Shown: positions 18,565-26,682 of the stretch, one piece after another
Layout: each line of letters starts with the position of its first letter
Position numbering within the stretch: the stretch's first letter is position 1
Assembly (NCBI RefSeq): GCF_003721595.1
Contig: NZ_RJJR01000014.1
Location: forward strand, 159,343 to 223,342
Length of the DNA stretch: 64,000 bases
Reading direction: 5' to 3'
From: Hanamia caeni
GTDB taxonomy: Bacteria > Bacteroidota > Bacteroidia > Chitinophagales > Chitinophagaceae
Made by a program: the position numbers and the translations under genes
Notes under the pieces: generated by a model
Told to the model about the DNA's origin: nothing
The model's database searches: none
What the model saw: the letters and a program-made list of their open reading frames with translations, nothing else

Positions 18565-19325
18565 TCAACTTTTTTTTGGGTTAGTGATAGTAAAACATAA
18601 AAAATAAATACAACAGGAACTGCAATCCACTGCAAAAATAATGCAGCAATAATTGCCACAATCAGCAAAATAACTTTTGGTAAATTATTCTTTAAGGTAA
18701 AATCAGAAAATTTCAAAGCCATCATGTTGTGATTACTTACCATAAGATAACTGAGCACGATAATCGATAAGTACAAAAACCATTTGCTGATAATAATATT
18801 ATTTACAGCCGGCATAAAATCAAAATGCAAAATGAGCGGAAACGATGCGATCAATAATCCAACAGCAGGAACCGGAACTCCCTTGAAAGAATATTGCTGA
18901 TCTGTAGCCAGGTTAAATTTTGCCAGGCGATAAGCAGCAGCACATGCAAGAATAAAGGCCGGCAACAACCAAATGATGGAAACCTCCAATCCATTTTCTT
19001 CCCTTGCAAAACTAAACCGCAATAATTGGTATAATATCACGGAAGGCGCTACTCCAAAACTGACTACATCGCTCAGCGAATCGAGCTGCTTTCCCATTTC
19101 ACTGGTAGCTTTCAATAGTCTTGCCACGAACCCATCCAGAAAATCTATGACGGCCGCTATGATAATGCAAATTGACGCCCAGCTTAGCTTTTCGGGAATA
19201 TTAAAACTGCTTACATATTGGTCATTCAGGTAAATAATTATACTATTGGTTTGCAATGCAAAAACGATTGCCAGGCATCCGGCAAACAGGTTAAGCAGCG
19301 TAAAAAGATTGGGAATTTGTTTCAT
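18561..19325 (-). CDS. pssA: CDP-diacylglycerol--serine O-phosphatidyltransferase
   Basis: A 254-residue integral membrane enzyme making phosphatidylserine from CDP-diacylglycerol and L-serine, the first step towards phosphatidylethanolamine. The CDP-alcohol phosphotransferase signature DG-x2-AR-x8-G-x3-D-x3-D is complete (DGFVARLLKATSEMGKQLDS, then LSD), with both metal-binding aspartates. About eight hydrophobic helices are visible. The N-terminus KQIPNLFTLLNLFAGCLAI is typical of the bacterial PssA subclass. It lies 21 bases after pepP and overlaps purS by four bases. Confidence 0.93.
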   Translation of the reverse strand: MKQIPNLFTLLNLFAGCLAIVFALQTNSIIIYLNDQYVSSFNIPEKLSWASICIIIAAVIDFLDGFVARLLKATSEMGKQLDSLSDVVSFGVAPSVILYQLLRFSFAREENGLEVSIIWLLPAFILACAAAYRLAKFNLATDQQYSFKGVPVPAVGLLIASFPLILHFDFMPAVNNIIISKWFLYLSIIVLSYLMVSNHNMMALKFSDFTLKNNLPKVILLIVAIIAALFLQWIAVPVVFIFYVLLSLTQKKVE

Positions 19326-19346
19326 TTTATTCGCTTGTGGAATCGG

Positions 19347-20639
19347 TTAACGCGCTTTCATCAGCGATTCAATCTCATCTATGGTTTTTGGAATATTTTT
19401 CATCAAATCTTTGTTCCCGTTTTTTGTGATCCAATAATTATCTTCTATTCTTATTCCCATCTGTTCTTCTTCAATATAAATTCCGGGTTCAATCGTAAAT
19501 ACCATACCTGTCTTTATAGGCTCCGTTTTGGTTCCAACATCATGAACATCTATGCCCAGGTGATGAGAAATGCCATGGTATAAATATTTTCGATAGGCCC
19601 TGTTTTCCGGATCTTCATTTTTGATATCTTCTCTTTTTAATAACCCTATTTTCTGAAACAGTCTGGTGGCTTCATTTGCTACTTTATCGGTATAATCATT
19701 TATGGTTATTCCCGGTTTTAAAATGGAAGCACAATAATAATGAAGATCAAGGCAGGCGTTATAAACTTCCTTTTGCCTTTTAGAAAATTTACCATTCACG
19801 GGAATGGTACGTGTAAGGTCGGCTGAATAGTTGCCGTAGCGGGCGCCAAAATCCATTAATATGAGCTCGCCGTCTTTACATTCGTGGTTATTTTCTACAT
19901 AATGCAATGTTCTTGCCCTGTCGCCGCTGGCAATAATGCTGCCGTAAGCGGGGCCTGAGGCGCGCTGTGAAAGAAAGGAATACCATATTTCCGCATCAAT
20001 TTCATATTCCATTACACCTGGTTTTATGAACGTTAACAAACGTCTAAAAGCATTATCAGTGATATCAATGGCTTTTTGCACCACTTCAATTTCAAGCGGA
20101 GTTTTTATGGCGCGCAGCTCTTTCAAAATTTTCGCAGAGCGTTTTAAGCTGTGCAAAGGATAACGGTCACGGATATACGAAGCGTAACGGTAATCCCTGA
20201 CCGGCACTTCATTCGCCTTCCTGTCATTTTCATTTGTGTTGAGATAAATAATATCCGCCAGGTGGATCCACGGCTGTAGCATTCCTTCCAGCTCATCCAG
20301 CCATATTATTCTTTTGATTCCCGAAATGGCTTCACCTTCGTTTTTTCTAAGCTGATGGCCATTCCATTTTTCCTTTAATTCGTTGGGCCTCACCAAAACT
20401 AATACTTCCCTGAACCGCGGATCAGGATTATCCGGAAATAATACAACCATCGTGTCTTCCTGCTCAATCCCTGAAAGCCAGAACAGGTCAGAATTCTGAA
20501 CGAATGGATGCAGCGCATCTCCATTCATTGGCAGTTCATCATTGCTATTAAAAATGGCGATAGAATTTTTTTCCATTTTCGCAATGAATCTTTTCCTGTT
20601 GTCAATAAAAATTTGGGGATTTAATGGTAAATATTTCAT
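19347..20639 (-). CDS. pepP: Xaa-Pro aminopeptidase (M24B)
   Basis: A 430-residue cytoplasmic aminopeptidase P that removes an N-terminal residue before proline. An N-terminal creatinase-like domain is followed by the pita-bread catalytic domain. Metal ligands are visible in order: two Asp in LMDFGARYGNYSADLTRT, His in HHLGIDVHDVG, Glu in FTIEPGIYIE and Glu in GIRIEDNY. Length is right for the family. It is the first gene of a four-gene unit with pssA, purS and rsmI; these cover peptide turnover, lipid, purine and rRNA functions, so the grouping looks like shared expression rather than one pathway. Confidence 0.92.
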   Translation of the reverse strand: MKYLPLNPQIFIDNRKRFIAKMEKNSIAIFNSNDELPMNGDALHPFVQNSDLFWLSGIEQEDTMVVLFPDNPDPRFREVLVLVRPNELKEKWNGHQLRKNEGEAISGIKRIIWLDELEGMLQPWIHLADIIYLNTNENDRKANEVPVRDYRYASYIRDRYPLHSLKRSAKILKELRAIKTPLEIEVVQKAIDITDNAFRRLLTFIKPGVMEYEIDAEIWYSFLSQRASGPAYGSIIASGDRARTLHYVENNHECKDGELILMDFGARYGNYSADLTRTIPVNGKFSKRQKEVYNACLDLHYYCASILKPGITINDYTDKVANEATRLFQKIGLLKREDIKNEDPENRAYRKYLYHGISHHLGIDVHDVGTKTEPIKTGMVFTIEPGIYIEEEQMGIRIEDNYWITKNGNKDLMKNIPKTIDEIESLMKAR

Positions 20640-20748
20640 TCCTTTTTCTTTTATTTTATTTCAAATAACCAAAAGGTATTTTGAAAATTGCCTGCAATAT
20701 ACATGAATAATATATCCTGAGTTATCGGACGAACAAAAATACGATTGT

Positions 20749-20756
20749 TAACTTTG
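20749..20756 (+). promoter_or_regulatory. -7 promoter element of the PEPCK-like gene
   Basis: TAACTTTG, an exact match to TAnnTTTG, 14 bases before the ATG at 20771. It suggests that the truncated PEPCK-like gene is transcribed. Confidence 0.5.
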
Positions 20757-20770
20757 TTCCTAAAAAACTG

Positions 20771-21415
20771 ATGTCTGTTCCCTCAATGTTCAAAGTACCA
20801 ATGAATTTATTATTTTCCACAGGACTGCCTGCGGCTGAAAATATTATCTATCAGGCTTCGCATGAAAACCTGATAAAAGATTGCCTCAGAAAAAACGAGG
20901 GCGCTTTAAATGAGGAGGGAATTTTTGTTACAAAAGCTGGCAATGTCAATGACGCAACATCAATGACTGTCTATGTTGTAAAAAATGCCTTTACAGGAAA
21001 TACAATTGAGTGCAACGGCAGTAGCAAGCCAATAGACGCTACGATTTTTTTACAACTTTATCAAAAAACAATAGATCATTTTGGCAAAAAACAAATATGG
21101 ATTAGAGATGCTTTTGTTCTCAATGATAGCGGGCAGAAAGTGAACATCAGGAGCATCAATGAAGAGCCGGCAGGAAACTTAGTTGTGTTAGATATGTTTT
21201 CTGAGCCTTCAAAAAATGAATTGGAAAATTTTAATCCTGACTGGTACCTTGTTCATGCGCCAGAATTTTTTGCCGATTCAGCGATTGACGGTATCGATGA
21301 AAAAGATTTTTTTATGGTCAATTATGAAACTAAAACGATGTTGATCGGTGGTGCAATTTTCACAACTAATATAAAACATAGGATTCTTTCAATTCTTATG
21401 GAACATTCACTTTGA
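20771..21415 (+). CDS. Stand-alone degenerate N-terminal domain of ATP-type PEP carboxykinase
   Basis: 214 residues that align with only the N-terminal domain of PckA (normally about 530 residues). Compare IWIRDAFV with the family's LFVVDAF; DMFSEPSKNELENFNPDW with NMFIRPSDEELAGFKPD; and MLIGGAIFTTNIKHRILSIL with [20 protein letters not shown]. The substrate-binding GRSPKDK loop is replaced by AGNVNDATSM, and the Tyr and second Lys of YGGEMKKG are gone. The P-loop catalytic half (GLSGTGKTT) is absent: the frame ends at TGA 21415 and no second half follows. It cannot be a carboxykinase. It has its own -7 element and an undisturbed frame, so it may be a repurposed domain rather than a fresh pseudogene. 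Alternative start: ATG at 20789. Confidence 0.7.
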   Translation: MSVPSMFKVPMNLLFSTGLPAAENIIYQASHENLIKDCLRKNEGALNEEGIFVTKAGNVNDATSMTVYVVKNAFTGNTIECNGSSKPIDATIFLQLYQKTIDHFGKKQIWIRDAFVLNDSGQKVNIRSINEEPAGNLVVLDMFSEPSKNELENFNPDWYLVHAPEFFADSAIDGIDEKDFFMVNYETKTMLIGGAIFTTNIKHRILSILMEHSL

Positions 21416-21445
21416 AATGCTCTTATTTACAAGAATTTAATTCGC

Positions 21446-21480
21446 TAAAAATAAAATCAAAGTATTTATTCTTTTACTGG
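21446..21480 (+). repeat. Recurrent AT-rich intergenic element, long form, plus orientation
   Basis: An AAAATAAAATC block followed by TATTTATTCTTTTACTGG, resembling the copies at 45711, 48368 and 53822. It lies in the 90-base gap between two convergent genes and points into the end of the kinase gene, so here it is not upstream of a gene. Confidence 0.35.
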
Positions 21481-21505
21481 TATCATGGAGGTGAAACAGC
21501 TTCCG

Positions 21506-22141
21506 TCAAAACAAACCATATAATTGAGCGTCAATTTGGTTAATGATAATGCCGAGATCTTCTTCGTCTTCTGCAAATTTATTTTTGTCGGCATCTACAA
21601 TCAAAAGCGGGCCTTCTTTATAAGATTCGATCCACTTGTTGTAATAGTCGCTTAATTTTTTTAAATAATCGAGACGAATATTTTCTTCATATTCGCGTCC
21701 GCGCTTTTGAATTTGAGCGACAAGCGTAGGAACAGAAGCGTTGAGATAAATAAGCAAATCGGGCGGCTTCACCATCGATTTTAAAGTTTCAAAAAAAGAA
21801 TAATAATTGGTGAAATCTCTTTTGGTCATCAGGCCCATATCATGAAGGTTAGGCGCAAAAATATTGGCATCCTCATATATTGTCCTGTCCTGGATTACGG
21901 TTTCGGTGCCGCGTTCTATTTCCAGTAATTGATTCAGCCGGCTGTTCAGAAAATAAATCTGAAGGTTAAAACTCCACCGCGGCATTTCTTCATAAAAATC
22001 ATTGAGATAAGGATTATGCTCCACGTCTTCAAACTGTGGAATCCACTTATAGTGTTTGCTTAATAGTTCAGTCAAAGTAGTTTTTCCTGCTCCAATATTA
22101 CCGGCAACTGCAATGTGCTTGGGTTTTTTCGATTTGGCCAT
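21506..22141 (-). CDS. Deoxynucleoside kinase
   Basis: A 211-residue cytoplasmic kinase of the dCK/dGK/TK2 family that phosphorylates deoxynucleosides with ATP for salvage. Visible: P-loop GNIGAGKTT (residues 14-22), the family DRT motif in VIQDRTIYEDANIFAP, base-contact region WSFNLQIYFLNSRLNQL, and the LID with RGREYE. The base specificity (dAdo/dGuo is usual in this phylum) cannot be settled here. It is convergent with the PEPCK-like gene. An upstream gap of about 115 bases carries the heptamer array that ends trpS. Confidence 0.9.
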   Translation of the reverse strand: MAKSKKPKHIAVAGNIGAGKTTLTELLSKHYKWIPQFEDVEHNPYLNDFYEEMPRWSFNLQIYFLNSRLNQLLEIERGTETVIQDRTIYEDANIFAPNLHDMGLMTKRDFTNYYSFFETLKSMVKPPDLLIYLNASVPTLVAQIQKRGREYEENIRLDYLKKLSDYYNKWIESYKEGPLLIVDADKNKFAEDEEDLGIIINQIDAQLYGLF

Positions 22142-22239
22142 ACCTTAATTCCTGTTTTTAATTTCAACTGTTATAACCTCCGGCAGGCAGATGTTTAAAA
22201 GTAAATATAAATTCAAATGTAAAATAATATAAGTTGTTT

Positions 22240-22274
22240 GCTTTTAGCTTTTGGCTTTTAGCCTTTAGCTTTTA
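22240..22274. repeat. Heptamer array, 5 units of 7 bases, spanning the trpS stop
   Basis: Five contiguous heptamers: GCTTTTA, GCTTTTG, GCTTTTA, GCCTTTA, GCTTTTA. The trpS stop (22258-22260) lies at the end of unit three, and units four and five encode the last trpS residues (KAKG region). On the minus strand the word is TAAAAGC, containing TAA; units two and four are variants. Confidence 0.8.
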
Positions 22275-23298
22275 AAAAGTAATTCAATCCCATTGCATTT
22301 CTCACCTCCTTCATGGTAGCTTCAGCGCTGGCGCTGGCTTTTTCAGCTCCCTGTTTCATCACTTTTTGCAAATAGCTTTCATTGTTCAAAATTTCATTTA
22401 CTTTTTTTCGAATAGGCGAAATAAAGTGAACCATATCTTCCGCAAGCTGTTTTTTCATATCGCCATACCTGATAGTGCAATTGTCAAATTGTTTCTGAAA
22501 CTGGTTCAACGTATCTTCAGCGCTAACAAGCTTCATCAGCAAAAAAAGGTTTTCAATGTAATCCGGTTTTCGCGAATTATTTTCGGTGGGGCCGCTGTCT
22601 GTTTTGGCTTTCATTATTTTTTTCCTGATAGCGTCATCTTCATCCGAAAGATAAAGCGTAGCCATTTGGTTTTCACTTTTGCTCATTTTGCCACCACCAT
22701 CCAGCGACGGAACCTTTATCAATTTATGATTAAAATTAAAAGCGATTGGTTCAGGAAAAACTTCCGAATAGCGGTGATTAAAACGGTTCACATAATTTCT
22801 CGCGATTTCCAGGTGCTGTTCCTGGTCTTTTCCTACCGGCACATATTTGGCGCGGTGAATTAAAATATCTGCCGCCATCAGCACGGGGTAAGTAAGCAAT
22901 CCGGCATTCACGTTGTCAGGATGTTGGCGAACTTTATCTTTAAAAGTGGGCGTTTTTTCAAGCTCTCCTTTGTAAGCCAGCATGTTCAGATATAGGTACA
23001 ATTCAGATGTTTGATACAGGTGGCTCTGGCAATATAAAGCTACTTTTTCAGGATCGAGACCACAGGCAATATTTTCTGCTAAAACCCTGTGCACATTGAC
23101 TTTCAAGTCTTTTGTATCAGGATGGGTAGTAAGCGAATGCAAATCGGCTACCATGAAAAAGCATTCATAATCCTCCTGCATTTTTACATAGTTTTGCATC
23201 GCCCCAAAATAATTACCGAGGTGAAGATAGCCGGTCGGGCGGATGCCACTCATTACAATCTGCCTGCCGCCAGGCATGGTTTCTTTCTCCGTTTTCAT
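22258..23298 (-). CDS. trpS: Tryptophan--tRNA ligase
   Basis: A 346-residue class I aminoacyl-tRNA synthetase charging tRNA-Trp. Signatures: GIRPTGYLHLGNYFGA (HIGH-equivalent HLGN) near residues 18-33, PVLMAADIL, VPVGKDQEQHLEI, and GGGKMSKSENQ (KMSKS loop). Length is typical. The C-terminal residues KAKG derive from the heptamer array that runs across the stop codon. A TATCTTCG sequence (minus strand, 23306-23313) just upstream resembles the -7 element with one mismatch. Confidence 0.96.
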   Translation of the reverse strand: MKTEKETMPGGRQIVMSGIRPTGYLHLGNYFGAMQNYVKMQEDYECFFMVADLHSLTTHPDTKDLKVNVHRVLAENIACGLDPEKVALYCQSHLYQTSELYLYLNMLAYKGELEKTPTFKDKVRQHPDNVNAGLLTYPVLMAADILIHRAKYVPVGKDQEQHLEIARNYVNRFNHRYSEVFPEPIAFNFNHKLIKVPSLDGGGKMSKSENQMATLYLSDEDDAIRKKIMKAKTDSGPTENNSRKPDYIENLFLLMKLVSAEDTLNQFQKQFDNCTIRYGDMKKQLAEDMVHFISPIRKKVNEILNNESYLQKVMKQGAEKASASAEATMKEVRNAMGLNYFLKAKG

Positions 23299-23464
23299 AA
23301 GTTGGCGAAGATAATCAGATTTGTGAAAAAGTATTATTGGGATTGAACGGGTGGAAGGTTTAGAAATTTTAAAAAAGTTTAGTGGCTACAGAATCCTTAC
23401 AAATAGAAGAAAGTTGTAATTCGCCAAAAAAACATACCTTTTCTTAATTATATAAGTTTATATA

Positions 23465-24112
23465 ATGGATACATTGATTTTTCAATTGCTTTTAAATCTT
23501 TCAATTCAAATAGAACAGGTGATAAATAATATTTTTCAACCAAAACTTATAATAACATCTATTATATATTTCCTATTAATAGCTCCTGCATTTTGTCAAA
23601 ATAAAAAGAGTAAAAAACCAGAAACATTAATAGTAAAGACGAATCTTTTAAATTTAGCCGCAAAAGGGCCATCCATTTCTTTTGAAAAATTTTTAAGTAA
23701 ATCATTTTCTTTTGTGCTTGCATATATGAAAGGCCAGTTCAACGATTTTTTACTTACTGATCATTATGATTATAATGGATTATTATTAAGAGGAAAGAAA
23801 TATTTCCATGAAATTAATAAGGGAGATATAACTCCTTATATTGGAGCCTACACCGGGGTTCTGCATAGAAATATTCATACGGTCGGGCAGTCTGGTTTAT
23901 TTGGTTACCCTGACAGAGATTTTTCAGCAAACTCCATTCCGAGCGGATTTTCAATGGGAGGTTTATGGCTTTTAAAAAACAATTTTGTAATAGATTTGCA
24001 ATCGAGTTTAGGGTATGGCAGATATATAAATATTGACAAAAACGATCCAGATACTTATTCAAATGGCTATCTGGATATTCAAATATGGACTTCTGTAGGT
24101 TATTACTTTTAA
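23465..24112 (+). CDS. Outer-membrane beta-barrel-like protein, DUF3575-like
   Basis: A 215-residue protein. A hydrophobic export segment (KLIITSIIYFLLIAPAFC) sits about 27 residues from the first ATG, so the true start may be a later non-ATG codon. The mature part begins VKTNLLNLAAKGPSISFEKFL, the opening of DUF3575-type small beta-barrels (VKTNLL, xxEx), followed by alternating strands with glycines and aromatics and an end in IQIWTSVGYYF, a barrel C-terminal signature. Role unknown; relatives are outer-membrane proteins near adhesion or surface loci. No functional partner is obvious among the neighbours. Confidence 0.6.
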   Translation: MDTLIFQLLLNLSIQIEQVINNIFQPKLIITSIIYFLLIAPAFCQNKKSKKPETLIVKTNLLNLAAKGPSISFEKFLSKSFSFVLAYMKGQFNDFLLTDHYDYNGLLLRGKKYFHEINKGDITPYIGAYTGVLHRNIHTVGQSGLFGYPDRDFSANSIPSGFSMGGLWLLKNNFVIDLQSSLGYGRYINIDKNDPDTYSNGYLDIQIWTSVGYYF

Positions 24113-24259
24113 TACTTATCGATACATATATTTATTTAATTTGGTGCTATACTTTGCCTGTGCTTCCGAGGCATTCCTCACCTTTCTTCCAATTCTCAAA
24201 AAAATGATGAGCGGGGATAAGCAGAATACCAGCGACAAAAATTAAAGAATTATTCCATT

Positions 24260-24267
24260 TATATTTG
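24260..24267 (+). promoter_or_regulatory. -7 element four bases before gatC (leaderless)
   Basis: TATATTTG, an exact TAnnTTTG match, followed by CCGG and then the gatC ATG at 24272. This spacing places the transcription start at or next to the start codon, so a leaderless mRNA is predicted. Confidence 0.55.
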
Positions 24268-24271
24268 CCGG

Positions 24272-24562
24272 ATGAAGGTGAATGACGCATTAATTGAAAA
24301 ATTAGCGAATCTTTCCAGGCTTGAATTTGAAGAGTCTGAAAAAGAGGAAATAAAAAACGATCTCGAAAAAATGATAGGCTTTATTGATAAGCTTAATGAG
24401 TTAGACACTTCGGGCGTTGAACCTTTGCTGCATATGAGCGAAAACGTAAATATTTTCAGGAAGGATGAAGTGAAAGGAGAAATGAGCAAAGAAGATGTTT
24501 TTAAGAATGCGCCGTTGCACGATAATGATTTTTTTAAAGTTCCCAAAGTAATTAAGAAGTGA
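24272..24562 (+). CDS. gatC: Asp-tRNA(Asn)/Glu-tRNA(Gln) amidotransferase subunit C
   Basis: A 96-residue GatC, the small subunit stabilising GatA-GatB, which amidates mischarged Glu-tRNA-Gln and/or Asp-tRNA-Asn. The pattern is complete: LIEKLANLSRLEFEESEKEE, a helix with FIDKLNELDTSGVEPLLH, NIFRKDEV, and the C-terminal FKNAPLHDNDFFKVPKVI. gatA and gatB are elsewhere, as is common in Bacteroidota. The start is the only ATG fitting the family and lies four bases after a -7 element. Confidence 0.95.
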   Translation: MKVNDALIEKLANLSRLEFEESEKEEIKNDLEKMIGFIDKLNELDTSGVEPLLHMSENVNIFRKDEVKGEMSKEDVFKNAPLHDNDFFKVPKVIKK

Positions 24563-24648
24563 AGGTTCGCAGTTATTCTGCTAAAAATAAAAAACCGGCT
24601 TATTTGTACGTTTACTGATAATTTTAAAATAATACTATATTATTCAAT

Positions 24649-25356
24649 ATGGCTTCCATCATTCAATTAGAAAATATTAAGAAAAGCTATTACCTCGGAA
24701 AGCAGGAATTAAAAGTGCTGAAGGGTATTTCGCTCGAGGTGTTTAAAAATGAATATGTTGCGCTGATGGGGCCCAGCGGAAGTGGAAAATCAACCCTGAT
24801 GAATATTCTGGGCTGCCTGGATTCTCCCTCTTCCGGTAAGTATATTTTGAACGGCGAGGATGTTAGTAAAATGCAGGACGATGATCTTGCTGATGTGCGC
24901 AACAAAGAAATCGGTTTTGTTTTTCAACAATTCAATCTCTTACCCAGGTTAACGGCTGCCGAAAATGTGGCGTTACCTTTAATTTATAATGGCACCTCAA
25001 AAAAAATTAGAACAGCGCAAGCCCTTGAAATGCTTGACAGGGTTGGTTTGGCGGATAGAAGCCATCATAAGCCGAATGAATTGTCCGGAGGCCAAAATCA
25101 AAGAGTGGCTATAGCGCGGGCATTGGTAAATAATCCTTCCATTATTTTAGCGGACGAGCCTACCGGCAATCTTGATTCAAAAACGTCAATTGAAATCATG
25201 CATATTTTTGATAAGATACAGTCTGAAGGAAATACGGTTATCTTAGTTACTCACGAAGAAGATATTGCAGCATATGCGCATAGGATTATCCGTCTGAAAG
25301 ATGGAGTAATTGAAAGCGATCATCTTCACAAAAAGAATATGGTAACTGCTGAATAG
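24649..25356 (+). CDS. ABC transporter ATP-binding protein, LolD/MacB type
   Basis: A 235-residue ATPase subunit. Walker A GPSGSGKST (41-49), Q-loop FVFQQFNLLPRLTAAENV, signature LSGGQNQRVAIARAL, Walker B IILADEPTGNLDSKTS and the H-loop VTHEED are all present, so it should be active. LPRLTAAENVALPLIY and EPTGNLDSKTS place it in the LolD/MacB/FtsE branch that works with FtsX-type permeases in mechanotransmission or lipoprotein release. No permease is adjacent; the FtsX-type permease at 632-3061 is about 21 kb away and a partnership cannot be asserted. Confidence 0.92.
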   Translation: MASIIQLENIKKSYYLGKQELKVLKGISLEVFKNEYVALMGPSGSGKSTLMNILGCLDSPSSGKYILNGEDVSKMQDDDLADVRNKEIGFVFQQFNLLPRLTAAENVALPLIYNGTSKKIRTAQALEMLDRVGLADRSHHKPNELSGGQNQRVAIARALVNNPSIILADEPTGNLDSKTSIEIMHIFDKIQSEGNTVILVTHEEDIAAYAHRIIRLKDGVIESDHLHKKNMVTAE

Positions 25357-25522
25357 AATTCTTTAAAGTCATGTTCAACTCATTTTATTTTTCTTCATCC
25401 CCGGCCACGATGGCGGCTGCTTCTTGTCTTTTAATTTTTGAAAGGTTTGTATCAGGATCTTGATGATGCGATGAAGAGTAGCTATCACCTTACAAAAGTT
25501 TTAGATTGTACTTTTATATTTC

Positions 25523-25540
25523 GCAGAAAATGATTTCTGC
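25523..25540 (+). promoter_or_regulatory. Small hairpin in the 5' leader of the adenosyltransferase gene
   Basis: GCAGAAA (25523-25529), loop ATGA, TTTCTGC (25534-25540), 20 bases before the ATG. TATATTTC at 25515-25522, a near -7 element, abuts it, so the hairpin would lie at or near the mRNA 5' end. It is far too small for a cobalamin riboswitch. Confidence 0.3.
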
Positions 25541-25560
25541 TAATAAAATTTGAATTAATT

Positions 25561-26121
25561 ATGGCAATGAAAATTTATACAAAGACGGGCGATAGCGGAA
25601 AGACAAGTCTTCTGGGTGGTACAAAAGTTTTCAAAAATAACCCGAGGATTGAAGCATACGGCACAGTGGATGAACTGAACTCTTACATTGGGCTTTTATC
25701 GGATTTTTCCAATGATGATAATGCCAAAAGTATCCTGAAAGAAATCCAGGACAGGCTGTTTACCATTGGCGCTGAATTGGCGTGTGACCCGGATAAAAAT
25801 TCCAAGATGCCGCTTCCGGATCTTCATGAAAGTGATATAGAATTTTTAGAGAAAGAAATTGATAAAATGCAGGAAGAATTGCCGGTGATGAAAAACTTTA
25901 TCTTACCCGGCGGCCACCCGGCAGTTTCCTTTGCTCATGTGGCGCGGTGCGTGTGCAGAAGAGCAGAAAGATGTACGGTGAATTTGCAGGAAAATAGTGG
26001 TGCTGTTGATCAACTAATAATTAAATACCTTAACAGGCTTAGTGACTATTTGTTTGTGCTGGCAAGATACCTCGGGATGAAAAATAATGCGCCTGAGATA
26101 ATTTGGAAAGCCAGAATGTAA
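25561..26121 (+). CDS. Cob(I)alamin adenosyltransferase, PduO type
   Basis: A 186-residue ATP:corrinoid adenosyltransferase forming adenosylcobalamin. Family hallmarks: MKIYTKTGDSGKTSLLGG (ATP-binding N-terminus), AYGTVDELNSYIGLL, PGGHPAVSFAHVARCVCRRAER (consensus RxxxRRAER) and LNRLSDYLFVLARYLG. The length is that of the single-domain PduO-N enzyme. It is probably monocistronic, with a small hairpin in its short leader and no riboswitch. Start: MAMKIY, with MKIY two codons later as an alternative. Confidence 0.93.
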   Translation: MAMKIYTKTGDSGKTSLLGGTKVFKNNPRIEAYGTVDELNSYIGLLSDFSNDDNAKSILKEIQDRLFTIGAELACDPDKNSKMPLPDLHESDIEFLEKEIDKMQEELPVMKNFILPGGHPAVSFAHVARCVCRRAERCTVNLQENSGAVDQLIIKYLNRLSDYLFVLARYLGMKNNAPEIIWKARM

Positions 26122-26239
26122 ATATTCAATATTTATTGCTTTACTGGCTTTTTTCCTAAAAAGATTCCATCCCCGGCAGAGGCTAATTTTTAGAATACAT
26201 TTCAATTTTTTTTATTAAAATTAGCTTCTCATTTTTCAC

Positions 26240-26247
26240 TAAATTTG
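26240..26247 (+). promoter_or_regulatory. -7 promoter element of ccmE-ccmF
   Basis: TAAATTTG, an exact TAnnTTTG match, 21 bases before the ccmE ATG at 26269. Confidence 0.5.
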
Positions 26248-26268
26248 CCAATCCAAATCACACATAAA

Positions 26269-26673
26269 ATGAAGACTTCAAGTATAGTAATCTTAGTTGT
26301 TATAGCTGCTGCTATTGGAGCGTTATTAATGTATTCAGTTGATTTTTCTACCTACGACACTATTGGCTCTGCCAAACAGAAGCAGGGACAATATGTTCAC
26401 CTCATCGCAAAGCTTGATAAATCGAAGCCGATTCAATACGATGCATTAAAAGATCCTAACTATCTTTCTTTTTATGCCGTGGATAGCCTGGGCAATAGCA
26501 CGCAGGTGATTTATCACAATACCAAGCCGGCAGAACTTGAACAAAGTGAGCGTGTAGTCTTGAAGGGAAAAATGGAAGGAGATGTTTTTCAATGTAATGA
26601 CATTCTTTTGAAATGCCCCTCCAAATACAAAGACGATAAGCAACAATTAGAAAAAACGGTTACTCAATATTAA
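26269..26673 (+). CDS. ccmE: Cytochrome c maturation chaperone CcmE, CxxxY variant
   Basis: 134 residues: an N-terminal membrane anchor (about residues 4-24) and a periplasmic OB-fold heme chaperone domain. The start is the ATG at 26269; the upstream in-frame TTG lies within the promoter element. In Escherichia coli CcmE, heme is bound covalently by the His of HxxxY. Here the aligned motif is Cys116-P-S-K-Tyr120 (DILLKCPSKY), so the ligand His is replaced by Cys. A CxxxY class of CcmE is known from archaea and some sulfate reducers. ccmF follows after 9 bases, which supports the assignment. Confidence 0.85.
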   Translation: MKTSSIVILVVIAAAIGALLMYSVDFSTYDTIGSAKQKQGQYVHLIAKLDKSKPIQYDALKDPNYLSFYAVDSLGNSTQVIYHNTKPAELEQSERVVLKGKMEGDVFQCNDILLKCPSKYKDDKQQLEKTVTQY

Positions 26674-26682
26674 GACCCTGAC

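Noticed and set aside
21416..21505. Search for the missing catalytic half of PEPCK after the truncated gene
   Set aside because: A LFFYWYHGGETASV-like translation superficially recalls the LFFGLSGTGKTT P-loop, but it lies within the AT-rich recurrent element and the next gene is a convergent kinase; no real second half exists.
25357..25560. Cobalamin riboswitch before the adenosyltransferase gene
   Set aside because: No B12-box-like conserved sequence or multi-helix structure; only a single small hairpin is present.
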